A DNA stretch of 61,325 bases from Candidatus Electryonea clarkiae (GTDB lineage Bacteria; Electryoneota; Electryoneia; Electryoneales; Electryoneaceae). This document shows positions 1-8,400 of the stretch, in pieces. The notes under the pieces were generated by a model. That model searched no databases. It was given only the letters and a program-made list of their open reading frames with translations, and was not told the origin of the DNA. The position numbers and the translations under genes are program-made. The stretch is taken from the NCBI GenBank assembly GCA_030765455.1, contig JAVCCM010000024.1:1-61325 (forward strand). The letters run 5' to 3'. Numbering within the stretch: position 1 is the stretch's first letter; each line of letters begins with the position of its first letter.

Positions 1-94
1 GTATGTTTTGCTACAGTATTACTGCCAAGAACAGAAAAACATGGTTTATGCAAAATAACCAAGAAGATTTAATAAGTCTGAAAGCGCATATTTG

Positions 95-115
95 CCTGAA
101 AAATACTTTTTCAGG
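95..115. repeat. Perfect inverted repeat downstream of the minus-strand operon
   Basis: A 9-bp arm (95-103) pairs perfectly with 107-115 around a 3-base centre. It lies about 105 bases past the stop of the nucleotidyltransferase gene, so it could be a transcript-end hairpin, but no T-tract follows on either strand. Nothing else is recognisable in bases 1-219; any further genes of this operon would lie outside the window. Confidence 0.4.
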
Positions 116-219
116 AGACCCTATTTATGAGAAATAAAAGCTTGCAGGTCAATTGTGGTTTTATCTATACATCAATTACGGACGTTAATGCTTTTTGAAT
201 AGCCGGATATGCAAAATTA

Positions 220-1443
220 CTATCGGTATAATCCCAATTTTTTCAGCTTATAGTATAAAATAGTTTTGTTGCTGTGTAAAACGAAAAGCCAAAGCGAAGG
301 TAAATAAAACTTTGAACGATCTATAATTCGTGAGATAATACGGTGTTTTGCCTCTTGAGTATTGGGGATATTGGTAGTGCTTATGATAGTCATTTGTGGT
401 TTTTGAATAATAGCTTCACGAAAGTATTTTATTTTTTTTCTCAAAGTTGGTTGAGCGAACATATATATTAAACTACTGAAAACTAATATTTCATCGCACC
501 AATCGGAGCAAATTTGTTTGCTCAAACGAGCAGCAATTTTTTGTGTCGTTTTAATTTCTTGCCTTGATTGGAGCCTGACAACTGGATTATTAATGCCTGT
601 CAGTATGTGAAGAACTTCCAGAGTGAGATACATTACTTTTTCACAGCCCCAATTTCGAGCTGTATGATCTATTTTTTTCCAGTCAATCTGTTTCTCTGCA
701 TAAGACATTAGAACAATAAGGTCAACTAAATACCTGAATCCTCGTAACACATGCTTATAGCCAGCATGAAAAGACATAAAAATAAGGTGATCTTCGAGTG
801 AAAGAGTAAGTACTGGAACTCCGTTAATTGAAGTATTCTGACTCCTGCTCCAGATTTCGTCCATCTTAATTCGTACTGAGGATTTGGAGTCGTTTAAATT
901 AAAGTGCAAATCAATCTTCACCTTTGGATGACCTGTATAAAAGTGTATACACCGTATCTTGTTGAAATTCATATTTGAAAGGTCAGACTCTACTGAGGAA
1001 AATCCAGAATCTTGCATGATTTGGATGGCTTTTGTTGCGTGTGAAGGATTAATAAGAAGATCAAAATCGGACATTGGACGCATACCTATGCTATCATACA
1101 CATGTTCTGCCAGATATCCACCTTTCAGGATGATAGCCGGTATATCAGCTTCGTTAAATTTATCTAACAGTAAACCGAGTACATTATATCTTATAGTGTT
1201 TCGAGCCAATGTTTTCGTGAAATCGCTTCTCAGCTTTCCCTTGGCAAAGATGGGCAAATCCTGATCCAAACCTCTTTGTTTCAGGCGGTAGTATAGGCAT
1301 GAAGCCATATGTTCGCGTAAAGCAAGGCGAAGAATCTGGTCCCAATCTTCTCCTGTGAATTCGTAGAATCTGCTTGTAATTTCAGGGGAGTCCTGAAAAC
1401 CTATAATGCTAAGAATCCATTTTAAGTAGTCGAGTTCTAACAT
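220..1443 (-). CDS. Nucleotidyltransferase family protein (NTP_transf_5-like)
   Basis: This 407-residue protein looks like the uncharacterised nucleotidyltransferase family PF14907. The diagnostic stretch is LKGGYLA at residues 106-112 followed by GMRPMSDFDLLI at 120-131, where Asp126 and Asp128 form the metal-binding DxD pair of the pol-beta-like fold. Members of this family occur in some lasso-peptide clusters and in polysaccharide loci; the substrate is usually unknown. The ATG starts directly after the stop codon of the ABC transporter with no gap, so translation is probably coupled and this is the last visible gene of the cluster. Its role in modifying or tagging the peptide product is an inference from context. 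No signal peptide is seen, so it is probably cytoplasmic. Confidence 0.75.
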   Translation of the reverse strand: MLELDYLKWILSIIGFQDSPEITSRFYEFTGEDWDQILRLALREHMASCLYYRLKQRGLDQDLPIFAKGKLRSDFTKTLARNTIRYNVLGLLLDKFNEADIPAIILKGGYLAEHVYDSIGMRPMSDFDLLINPSHATKAIQIMQDSGFSSVESDLSNMNFNKIRCIHFYTGHPKVKIDLHFNLNDSKSSVRIKMDEIWSRSQNTSINGVPVLTLSLEDHLIFMSFHAGYKHVLRGFRYLVDLIVLMSYAEKQIDWKKIDHTARNWGCEKVMYLTLEVLHILTGINNPVVRLQSRQEIKTTQKIAARLSKQICSDWCDEILVFSSLIYMFAQPTLRKKIKYFREAIIQKPQMTIISTTNIPNTQEAKHRIISRIIDRSKFYLPSLWLFVLHSNKTILYYKLKKLGLYR

Positions 1444-3258
1444 TCAAAATTCTTCAGTTTGCACGATATTATCATTAGATATAGATTTGATCATTTGCCT
1501 GTATTGCCCCTCATCCTTCATCAACTCGTGATGAGTCCCAATCTGTGCTACTTCTCCCGAATCCAGAACGATGATTCTATCCGCTTGTTCAAAAAGAGCG
1601 AATCTATGTGTAACTATAATACCGGTTTTATCATCAAGTAAAATTGGGAGTTTTAATATAAAGTCATGCTCAGATTCAGCATCAAATGCGCTGGTAGGTT
1701 CATCGAGCATGATTACCTGTGAATCGCGATAAAAAGCTCTCGCTAAAGATAATTTTTGCCATTGTCCAACGCTCAGTTCTGTACCGTTTTCAAACCAATT
1801 TCCGAGAATGCAGTTATAACTGTCTGGAAGTTGTGTGATAAACTCATCAGCCCCAGCTGTTTTCGCAGCTGTTATAACGGCTTCTCCTGAGTCTGCCGAG
1901 TTAACGTTACTCATCCTTATGTTGTCATTCACTGACAGGAAGTATTTTGATGAATCCTGAAAATGTACGCTGAACAATCTTCTAAGTGAGTGCAGGCTGA
2001 TCTGTTTTATGTCGATCCCGTTGATCGTAATATTACCGGAGGTTGGATCGTATAAGCGGCATAGCAGCTTAATAATAGTTGATTTCCCCGATCCGTTTAA
2101 ACCGGTTAATGCTATTGTTTCACCTGGAAAGATTGAAAAGTTTACATTGTTTAGAACAATTTTACTATTCGATGGGTATGAGAAAGAAACATTGATAAAT
2201 TCAATCTTGAGCTGCTCAGTTCCCGGCAGTGAAACTGCCTCTGCTTCTTCCTTTATTTGCGGACTCAGATCGAAGAATTCAAACAGGTTGGATACAAAAA
2301 GATTATTTTCATAAACTCGTACAAATCCAGCCATTGTTCCATGTAAAGTGTCAATCCCGCGTCGGATGGCTTGCAAGTACATTACAAAACTTCCCAAAGT
2401 CATTAATCCCATTGCGGTTCGATATGCCAGGTATGCAAAAGAACCAAAAACGGCAACTACTTTGATTGATTGCGATGGTAATTCTGCAAAAAGGCGCTTT
2501 CTGACAAGTCCGTTTCTTTCTGATCGAAGAGCATCACGCAATTCGTTGTACTTGCCGGACAAAAAATCTCCTAATTCGAATAATTTTATTTCTTTTGCGT
2601 GAAAATCACGAGTCATTAGCCAATTATAATACGAGGCAAGACGGTTCCGGGGAGTATTTTTATGCTCCCAATCGAACATTATTCTAGCAAACTTTATACG
2701 GATGTAAACCCCAGGCAGGATAGCGAGAAATAAGACAGGTACTACTGCCCAGTGTAGTGTTACCAGCAGTATGGATATTGCCGCAACCGATAATCCATTT
2801 TGAATTATTGACGAAATATTATTTACCAGTTGTTGCGGACGATATGCAACTTCGCGATGTGCTCGCTGCATAATATCATAAAAATCTGGATTTTCAAAGT
2901 ATCCCAAATCAAGGACCGTAGATTGTTCATGAATAAGTGAATATAAATGGTCTGTTAGCAGATTTACCTGGACTTTATTTATCGCCATACCGAGTTCAGC
3001 AAGTAACGTTGATAATAGGTAAACTCCGCCGGCAAGAAGAATGATCACTAAAATATTTTGTACCGAGTCTTGTCCGGGGGAGGAGCTGATGTTTTTTGAT
3101 ACTACATCAATGACCAATTTCAAAATGTATAGCTGAAGCAAAGGAAGAAAACCGCGGACAATCAGTGTGATTATATTTAATATTGACCAAGTACGCGAGC
3201 TTTCCCAAACGATCAAGATAAACCGCCATAGAGGCTTGTGTTTAATCCATGTTTTCAC
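1444..3258 (-). CDS. ABC exporter, fused membrane and ATPase domains
   Basis: A 604-residue half-transporter has an N-terminal six-helix exporter domain (about residues 20-315) and a C-terminal ATPase domain. Walker A is GLNGSGKST at about 386-394, the signature is LSVGQWQKL near 495, and Walker B leads into LDEPTSAFD near 517. There is no N-terminal C39 peptidase domain, so leader removal must be done by another protein. It overlaps the upstream S26-peptidase-like gene by 4 bases and abuts the downstream nucleotidyltransferase, which places it firmly in the precursor/PqqD operon. The likely job is export of the mature peptide, as for the D proteins of lasso-peptide clusters; this is inferred from context, because family membership alone does not give the substrate. 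Confidence 0.85.
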   Translation of the reverse strand: MKTWIKHKPLWRFILIVWESSRTWSILNIITLIVRGFLPLLQLYILKLVIDVVSKNISSSPGQDSVQNILVIILLAGGVYLLSTLLAELGMAINKVQVNLLTDHLYSLIHEQSTVLDLGYFENPDFYDIMQRAHREVAYRPQQLVNNISSIIQNGLSVAAISILLVTLHWAVVPVLFLAILPGVYIRIKFARIMFDWEHKNTPRNRLASYYNWLMTRDFHAKEIKLFELGDFLSGKYNELRDALRSERNGLVRKRLFAELPSQSIKVVAVFGSFAYLAYRTAMGLMTLGSFVMYLQAIRRGIDTLHGTMAGFVRVYENNLFVSNLFEFFDLSPQIKEEAEAVSLPGTEQLKIEFINVSFSYPSNSKIVLNNVNFSIFPGETIALTGLNGSGKSTIIKLLCRLYDPTSGNITINGIDIKQISLHSLRRLFSVHFQDSSKYFLSVNDNIRMSNVNSADSGEAVITAAKTAGADEFITQLPDSYNCILGNWFENGTELSVGQWQKLSLARAFYRDSQVIMLDEPTSAFDAESEHDFILKLPILLDDKTGIIVTHRFALFEQADRIIVLDSGEVAQIGTHHELMKDEGQYRQMIKSISNDNIVQTEEF

Positions 3259-3992
3259 TTTGAAATCACGAATGAGGATTTCGCTTCCAGTGATGAGATT
3301 GTTTCAGGGACAGGTAAAATGTCTTCAGCGATTACCAGCCGGAAGGGAGGACGGATATGCCAGCGATTGTATTGTTCAACATACTTCCCAATTTGCATCG
3401 ATCCGAGCAACATCTTATGTTCGACACTGTCATTGTTCCTGAAAGCGCATATTTTCACAAATTTATGCAAGGGAATCAGTCGTTTTACAATCCCATGTTC
3501 AGCAAGTGCCCTATATAAATTTCTAAAATAGACCAGTATAAATAACATTAATTTCCGTTTGAATATCAAATATCTGTGGTATAATTCAGATTTGAAATGA
3601 TCTTTTAAACCGCCTCGAACCTTTATTGTTTTACCGGATCTTTTTAGGGAAGTAACCTTTCCAATCAATATGTTGTCGGTAATGATATAATCATCTTTAG
3701 ATTTTGAATTATCGCCGCCTGTATAAATTCTGTTCTTATCAATTTTCCTCACTCGATGTGCAATCTTTATCTGTCTCTCCGGGTGGTTAAATACAATTAC
3801 GTCACCAAGATGCAGGTTATCACAATTACACACAGAAATATTCAGGACATCTGCATCTCTAAACGTAGGTTTCATGCTTGAACCAAAATATCTTAAAGAA
3901 GTTTCTGGCTGTTTGGTGTTATTTGCAGAAATTTTTGAATTAAACGTATTCAAATTTTTCCTCAACGACTTGATATTAATAATCAGGGACAA
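3255..3992 (-). CDS. S24/S26 signal-peptidase-like protein with C-terminal extension
   Basis: The first 110 residues match the S26 fold. GSSMKPT places the nucleophile at Ser39, the box GDVIVF is at 63-68, AHRV puts a His at 79, and a GGDN box lies at 92-95. A Ser-His arrangement is typical of the ER/SipW-type (Sec11) signal peptidases rather than the Ser-Lys bacterial LepB type. A further 130 or so residues at the C-terminus match nothing I recognise and include a hydrophobic stretch near 150. No clear N-terminal membrane anchor is present, which is unusual for a signal peptidase. It sits 1 base after the kinase-like gene and overlaps the ABC exporter gene by 4 bases. It is the only protease candidate in the cluster, so it may cleave the precursor leader; that is an inference. 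Confidence 0.7.
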   Translation of the reverse strand: MSLIINIKSLRKNLNTFNSKISANNTKQPETSLRYFGSSMKPTFRDADVLNISVCNCDNLHLGDVIVFNHPERQIKIAHRVRKIDKNRIYTGGDNSKSKDDYIITDNILIGKVTSLKRSGKTIKVRGGLKDHFKSELYHRYLIFKRKLMLFILVYFRNLYRALAEHGIVKRLIPLHKFVKICAFRNNDSVEHKMLLGSMQIGKYVEQYNRWHIRPPFRLVIAEDILPVPETISSLEAKSSFVISK

Positions 3993-3993
3993 T

Positions 3994-4968
3994 TTATAGT
4001 CTTCCCCTGTCGTTTAATTTATCCTCAACCTTCTCCCAGAAATTTCCATTTTTGGATATAATAAGCATATAGGTTGGGATTTTTTTTGCCAATTCCACGG
4101 CATTTGAAAATACTTGATGTTTCAGAGTTTTTTCTACAGCTGTGCCTGAAAGTGACCATCCTCTTTTCATAATTTGTCTTGCTGATTGATTTATCAGGGC
4201 GGCAGCATTAACAGGCCGAAGATGTTCTACAAAATCATGCTCTCCATGTTTCAAGAAAAATATTGCCCCAAGTTTAAAATTACTATTGACTTGCCAGGAC
4301 ATCAACGGTTTTTTTTGTAGAAATGAACTCCAGGTTGGAAATGGATGGATACGATATTGATCCTCAATACCTGGTATTACAAGCGTTTCATCATCACATA
4401 TTTTATTCCATGTACCGGGAAGTCGATTCAATGTAGTTGTTTTACCTGTTCCACCTGGAGCTGCGAAAAGAATTCCAATACCATTTCGTTCTGCAAGCGC
4501 TGCATGCAGCGGGATGCCGTTTGATTTTACAGCATGTCTGTAGATTGGATGCACAGCCGCCCACATGTTATAAATATTTTCAGTAGTATTACTTTCGTAT
4601 CCGATATCATAAATTATATCAAGTGTTTCAGTATTATGGTAAATACGCATTCCATAGTAGTCATAATGTTCCCAGTCTGACTGCTCACGTATTTCATTAT
4701 CAGGAAACGCAAGTTCTGCAAAATTCAAATCGACATGGCATTGTTTGTCGTTTTTCAGAAATACCAGATAGGGTGCTCTATAATTATTTTTGCAGTTCGG
4801 GAGTTCAAGTATTTGACTGAACCGATGAGTCCAGGTATATGCTGCTTTCGATGCGCAGACTGTCCATCCATTTCTATCAGACAGTTCTAACCTGAAAAGT
4901 GCATCCAATTCAATTGAATGACTGGTTTTTTGGTGATTTGTAACTTGATTTTCGCAGGTAGTTGTCAT
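3994..4968 (-). CDS. HPr kinase-like protein of a RiPP cluster
   Basis: The 324-residue protein has the HprK-related core. LHAAL lies at 154-158, Walker A APGGTGKTTT at 170-179 and an acidic box CDDET at 191-195. True HPr kinases are bifunctional PTS regulators, but no HPr or PTS gene is nearby. Proteins of this type occur beside PqqD-like proteins in peptide-modification clusters, for example the tailoring kinase of the paeninodin lasso-peptide group and the ScmC component of the SynChlorMet cassette; I name these from memory of family architecture, not from a search. The N-terminal 140 residues are family-specific. Possible targets are the single Ser in each acidic core tail (Ser49 and Ser48 of the two precursors). 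It starts 9 bases after the PqqD-like gene. Confidence 0.75.
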   Translation of the reverse strand: MTTTCENQVTNHQKTSHSIELDALFRLELSDRNGWTVCASKAAYTWTHRFSQILELPNCKNNYRAPYLVFLKNDKQCHVDLNFAELAFPDNEIREQSDWEHYDYYGMRIYHNTETLDIIYDIGYESNTTENIYNMWAAVHPIYRHAVKSNGIPLHAALAERNGIGILFAAPGGTGKTTTLNRLPGTWNKICDDETLVIPGIEDQYRIHPFPTWSSFLQKKPLMSWQVNSNFKLGAIFFLKHGEHDFVEHLRPVNAAALINQSARQIMKRGWSLSGTAVEKTLKHQVFSNAVELAKKIPTYMLIISKNGNFWEKVEDKLNDRGRL

Positions 4969-4977
4969 GATTGTTTC

Positions 4978-5247
4978 TCAGCAAACGTATCCTGCCAGTC
5001 CTCTTTCAATGAGTAATGTAATATATTCCTGTATATTATCATCAATTTCAACGGGTGTGTTTTCAAATGTATCTGTTACAATCCCGACAATTTCATCTAT
5101 ATTTTTTCTCTCGTAAAGCATTTTCCAAACAATGGCACCAGTTTGATTCAGGCTGAAAGCTTTGCCGTTGTCAGGATTATAGAGTATAGCGATATCGTCT
5201 AAATCGTCGCGAAATACAACGGACGGATTTAGTGTAACTTCTTTCAT
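4978..5247 (-). CDS. PqqD-like RiPP recognition protein, copy 1
   Basis: The 89-residue protein fits the PqqD family. NPSVVFRDD is followed by a strand-turn region (AILYNPDNGKAFSLNQTG), IVWKML and a C-terminal helical part ending RGLAGYVC. PqqD-like domains bind the leader of ribosomal peptide precursors and present them to modifying enzymes. It starts 13 bases after the stop of precursor 1 and ends 9 bases before the kinase-like gene. The first 42 residues are identical to those of the second copy at 10532-10801, while the remainder is clearly different, so the pair looks chimeric. The final Cys of copy 1 is Val in copy 2. Confidence 0.85.
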   Translation of the reverse strand: MKEVTLNPSVVFRDDLDDIAILYNPDNGKAFSLNQTGAIVWKMLYERKNIDEIVGIVTDTFENTPVEIDDNIQEYITLLIERGLAGYVC

Positions 5248-5386
5248 TTTTTTTATTTTCTCACATTCCTAAAGCATCATCGATGCCATCTTCAAAAGAA
5301 TCATCGCCACCATCCCCGCCCGGTTGTTCAGGCGGAGGCGGTTCAGACCAACCTCGCGCGCTTTCATCGAGCAGATCAATTTCTAT
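5122..5386. repeat. Direct repeat, left copy (precursor plus PqqD 5' half)
   Basis: About 265 bp are closely similar to 10676-10939 in the same orientation. Across the roughly 126 bases encoding the PqqD N-terminus I count only two differences. The spacer and most of the precursor gene are also strongly conserved. Similarity stops abruptly within PqqD (left) and in the leader-coding part of the precursor (right), the pattern left by recent duplication or gene conversion. Confidence 0.9.
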
Positions 5387-5443
5387 AAGTTCCGGTGGTT
5401 CGTAGTCCCGCTTTTTCAAGGGGGATTTCTTGTGATCAGTCAT
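5261..5443 (-). CDS. Candidate RiPP precursor peptide, copy 1
   Basis: This is a 60-residue peptide. The ATG at 5443 is chosen because a strong Shine-Dalgarno (AAGGGGA) precedes it; a longer frame upstream overlaps the secreted protein's end and is unlikely. The basic N-terminus is followed by YEPPEL at 14-19, which matches the YxxPxL leader motif recognised by PqqD-type proteins of lasso-peptide clusters. After ESAR comes a 30-residue candidate core starting GWSEPPPPE, then a very acidic tail (GGDDSFEDGIDDALGM). Gly31 and Glu39 would allow a nine-residue lasso-type ring, but the usual leader Thr at -2 is Ala and the core is longer than typical lasso peptides. It starts 16 bases after the FG-GAP protein stop and precedes PqqD by 13 bases. 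The precursor role is well supported; the product class is unknown. Confidence 0.75.
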   Translation of the reverse strand: MTDHKKSPLKKRDYEPPELIEIDLLDESARGWSEPPPPEQPGGDGGDDSFEDGIDDALGM

Positions 5444-5459
5444 GGTAGCTTCCCCTTTC

Positions 5460-8400
5460 TTATTGTAGCAGAATGAATTTTTTGATGGATTTTTGCTTCT
5501 CTGTTTCCAACCGGACAAAATAGACCCCGGAGGCGAAACCGTCGGCTTTCCAGGTAGTCGAGTAAATTCCGGCAGATAATCTGCCGTCCGCCAGCTTTGC
5601 TACCTCACGTCCCAGGACGTTATAAACACTTAATGAAACCTGTTCCTGCCGGAGAAGGGAATAACTGATCCGTACCGTGCTATTGAACGGGTTCGGATAT
5701 AGCGCAACCAAACCGAATTCGGTGGGAATCGTTCCAGGTTGTTCTGAGGCTTGTATATTACCGGTTGAAGTGATTCGGAAATAGAAGTACTGGTTTCGCT
5801 CCTCACCGGTGAAAAAAGAATAACTCTCTTCGTCGCGCAGGTTAATCTCCATATCGCTGCTGTCTGAAAGTACAAAATCAACCTCTTCAGGAATTTCAGC
5901 TATATCACTCCAGATCAACTTCAACTCCCTCTCTACCAGGTTCCAGGAGCGAACCTCGAAATCCCACACCCTCTCATTATTGACATCCGCGGCACGGTAG
6001 TCATAAGTGAAACGGTCTGCAATGGGGAACCACTCTTCATGCGGAAAATATAGATGCACAAAGCTGCCACTGGCAGGTGTGAACTCTATAGCATCCATCA
6101 TATCGTAACCGTCACTGGAGAAAGCGTTGACTCCCAGCCTGTTGTTAGGATCGGAATACACTTCGTCCGAAGTGGAGATCTCCAGGTTCAGCGTCCACTC
6201 ACCAACCTCAGATGCCGGGCGTCGAGGGTTGTGGTCGGGCGCGGCTTTATGCAGCATCCCCTGCGGCACAAACTGCACATGCAGCTCATCGCTGGCGAGC
6301 AATTGCTCTATCCAGAATCCCTGCCAGGTATCAAGATCGTATGGTGCGGTAATACCATAGAAATTAGTGTTAGTGTATGACTCAGCCCAACCATCGTAAA
6401 CGTATGCGTACCCGCTGATCCAATTGGCGGCAGCAGCTTCGAAAATGGATAGATACTGGTCATCGGTGGCGTTGTAAATCCTTGCGTCACGCCAATCGAT
6501 GGTGTGATTGAACGGGTTGGCGACCTGTGTTAATCCTCGCCGGGTGGGGATCGTCATCGGAGCAGTAATCTGAACGTCAAAACGGTTGCTGGTGTTAACC
6601 TCCCCGGTGCTTTGAGCGATAGTGATGTCCATAACAGCGTTGTCAACAACATCCTGGATCACCCAATATCCCAATCCGGGTGTAAAATCTGCCGGATTAC
6701 CTTCAGGAGTGCCGTTACTACCATTGTTGTTAGCTTCTTCATAGCGTCTGTATCCGGTTGTGACGGCGTCGTAACGGCTTATCATCCAGTTGGAGCCACT
6801 GGGAACGTTGCCATCGAAGTCAGCCTGAAACAGTGTCCCCGGACTGCCGTCGGAAACATTGCACGGCACCCCCACCATCTCCCAGCGATTGCGGGGAATA
6901 GCGTGTTTGAATCTTGCCGGACTGACATTTGGATTGATATCATTCGCCCACCAGGTGATGTCATGAGCCTCCCCGGCAGCTCCAAGCACATCCACGTCGC
7001 CATCGCCGTCCACATCAGTCGCATAAACCGAGACGGCGTAGTCGAAGCTGGCATCGATAGTGTGTTCAACCCAACCACCTATACTCGGTGAACCGTCGTT
7101 CTCCCACCAGGTGATGTCGTCGGCACTTGAGGCTGCTCCAAGTACGTCTACGTCGTCGTCGCCGTCCACATCCGTAGCATAGACTGAATATGCGTTCATG
7201 AACATTCCAGCGATGCCGCGCTCGGTGAAGTTCTGGCTGCCGTCGTTCTCAAACCAGGTGATGTCGTCGTCAATAAAGGCAGCACCGAGCACGTCTACGT
7301 CGCCGTCGCCGTCCATATCCGTTGCATAAACTGAGTAGGCGCCGTCGAAATCACCCTTGATGGTGTGTTCGGTGAATGTCTGGCTGCCATCGTTCTCCCA
7401 CCAGGTGATGTCTCTGGCATCTCCGGCTGCGCCGAGGATATCAGTATCGCCGTCACTATCGACGTCCGTGGCATAGACTGATTTGGCACCGTCGAAGGTC
7501 CCTAGGATGGTGTGTTCGGTGAAGTTCTCGTTGCCGTCGTTCTCAAACCAGGTGATGTCATCGGCAATTTCGGCGGCACCGAGCACATCCACATCACCGT
7601 CGCCGTCTACATCCGTGGCATAAACTGATTTGGCGCCGTCGAAGGTCCCTAGTATGGTGTGTTCGGTGAAGTTCTCGTTGCCGTCGTTCTCCCACCAGGT
7701 GATGTCGTCGGCAGCATCGGCGGTGCCGAGGACATCGACGTCGCCGTCGCCATCCACATCCGACGCATAGACGGAAGAAGCGCCGTCAAAATCACCTTGG
7801 ATGGTGTGTTCGGTGAAGTTCTCGCTGCCGTCGTTCTCCCACCAGGTGATGTCGTCGGCATTAGCGGAAGTGCCGAGTACATCAGTGTCACCGTCGCCAT
7901 CCACATCGGTGGCAAAGACCGATGATGCAACGAAAAAATCCCCTTCAATCGTGTTCTCTGTCCAGGTTTCCGGCTCTGGCTGCGGTTGCTGAGTGTTCTC
8001 CCACCAGGTGATGTCGTTACCGTTATAAGCTGTACCAAGCACATCTATATCACCGTCGCCATCAACATCACAAGCGTGGACTGAATTAGCTCTCCAAAAA
8101 TTCCCAGCAATTGTATGCTCAGTAAAACTTCCACTTCCATTATTTTCCCACCAAGTAATATCGTCGGCAAGATAAGCCGTTCCAAGCACATCAATATCAC
8201 CGTCACCATCTACGTCAGCGGCATAAACAGATTTAACATTGACGAAATTGCCGATAGTATGTTCAGTCCAGCCACCGTTTAATGGTGTGCCATCGTTCTC
8301 AAACCAAGCAAGGTTATCATTTTCTGCTCCACCCAACACATCCATATTACCGTCGCCGTCAACATCAGCGGCATGAACGGAAAATGCACCTGTAAAACTA

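Noticed and set aside
3255..3992. S26-like protein as the housekeeping signal peptidase
   Set aside because: A standard LepB is encoded at 21894-22748; this protein has a Ser-His pair, no clear membrane anchor and sits in the peptide operon.
5444..5518. N-terminal extension of precursor 1 overlapping the FG-GAP gene
   Set aside because: The strong ribosome site lies immediately before the internal ATG, and the second precursor has no comparable extension.
7080..7870. Regular repeats that might be read as a CRISPR array
   Set aside because: The period matches protein units of about 37-42 residues in frame, there are no unique spacers, and no cas genes are present.
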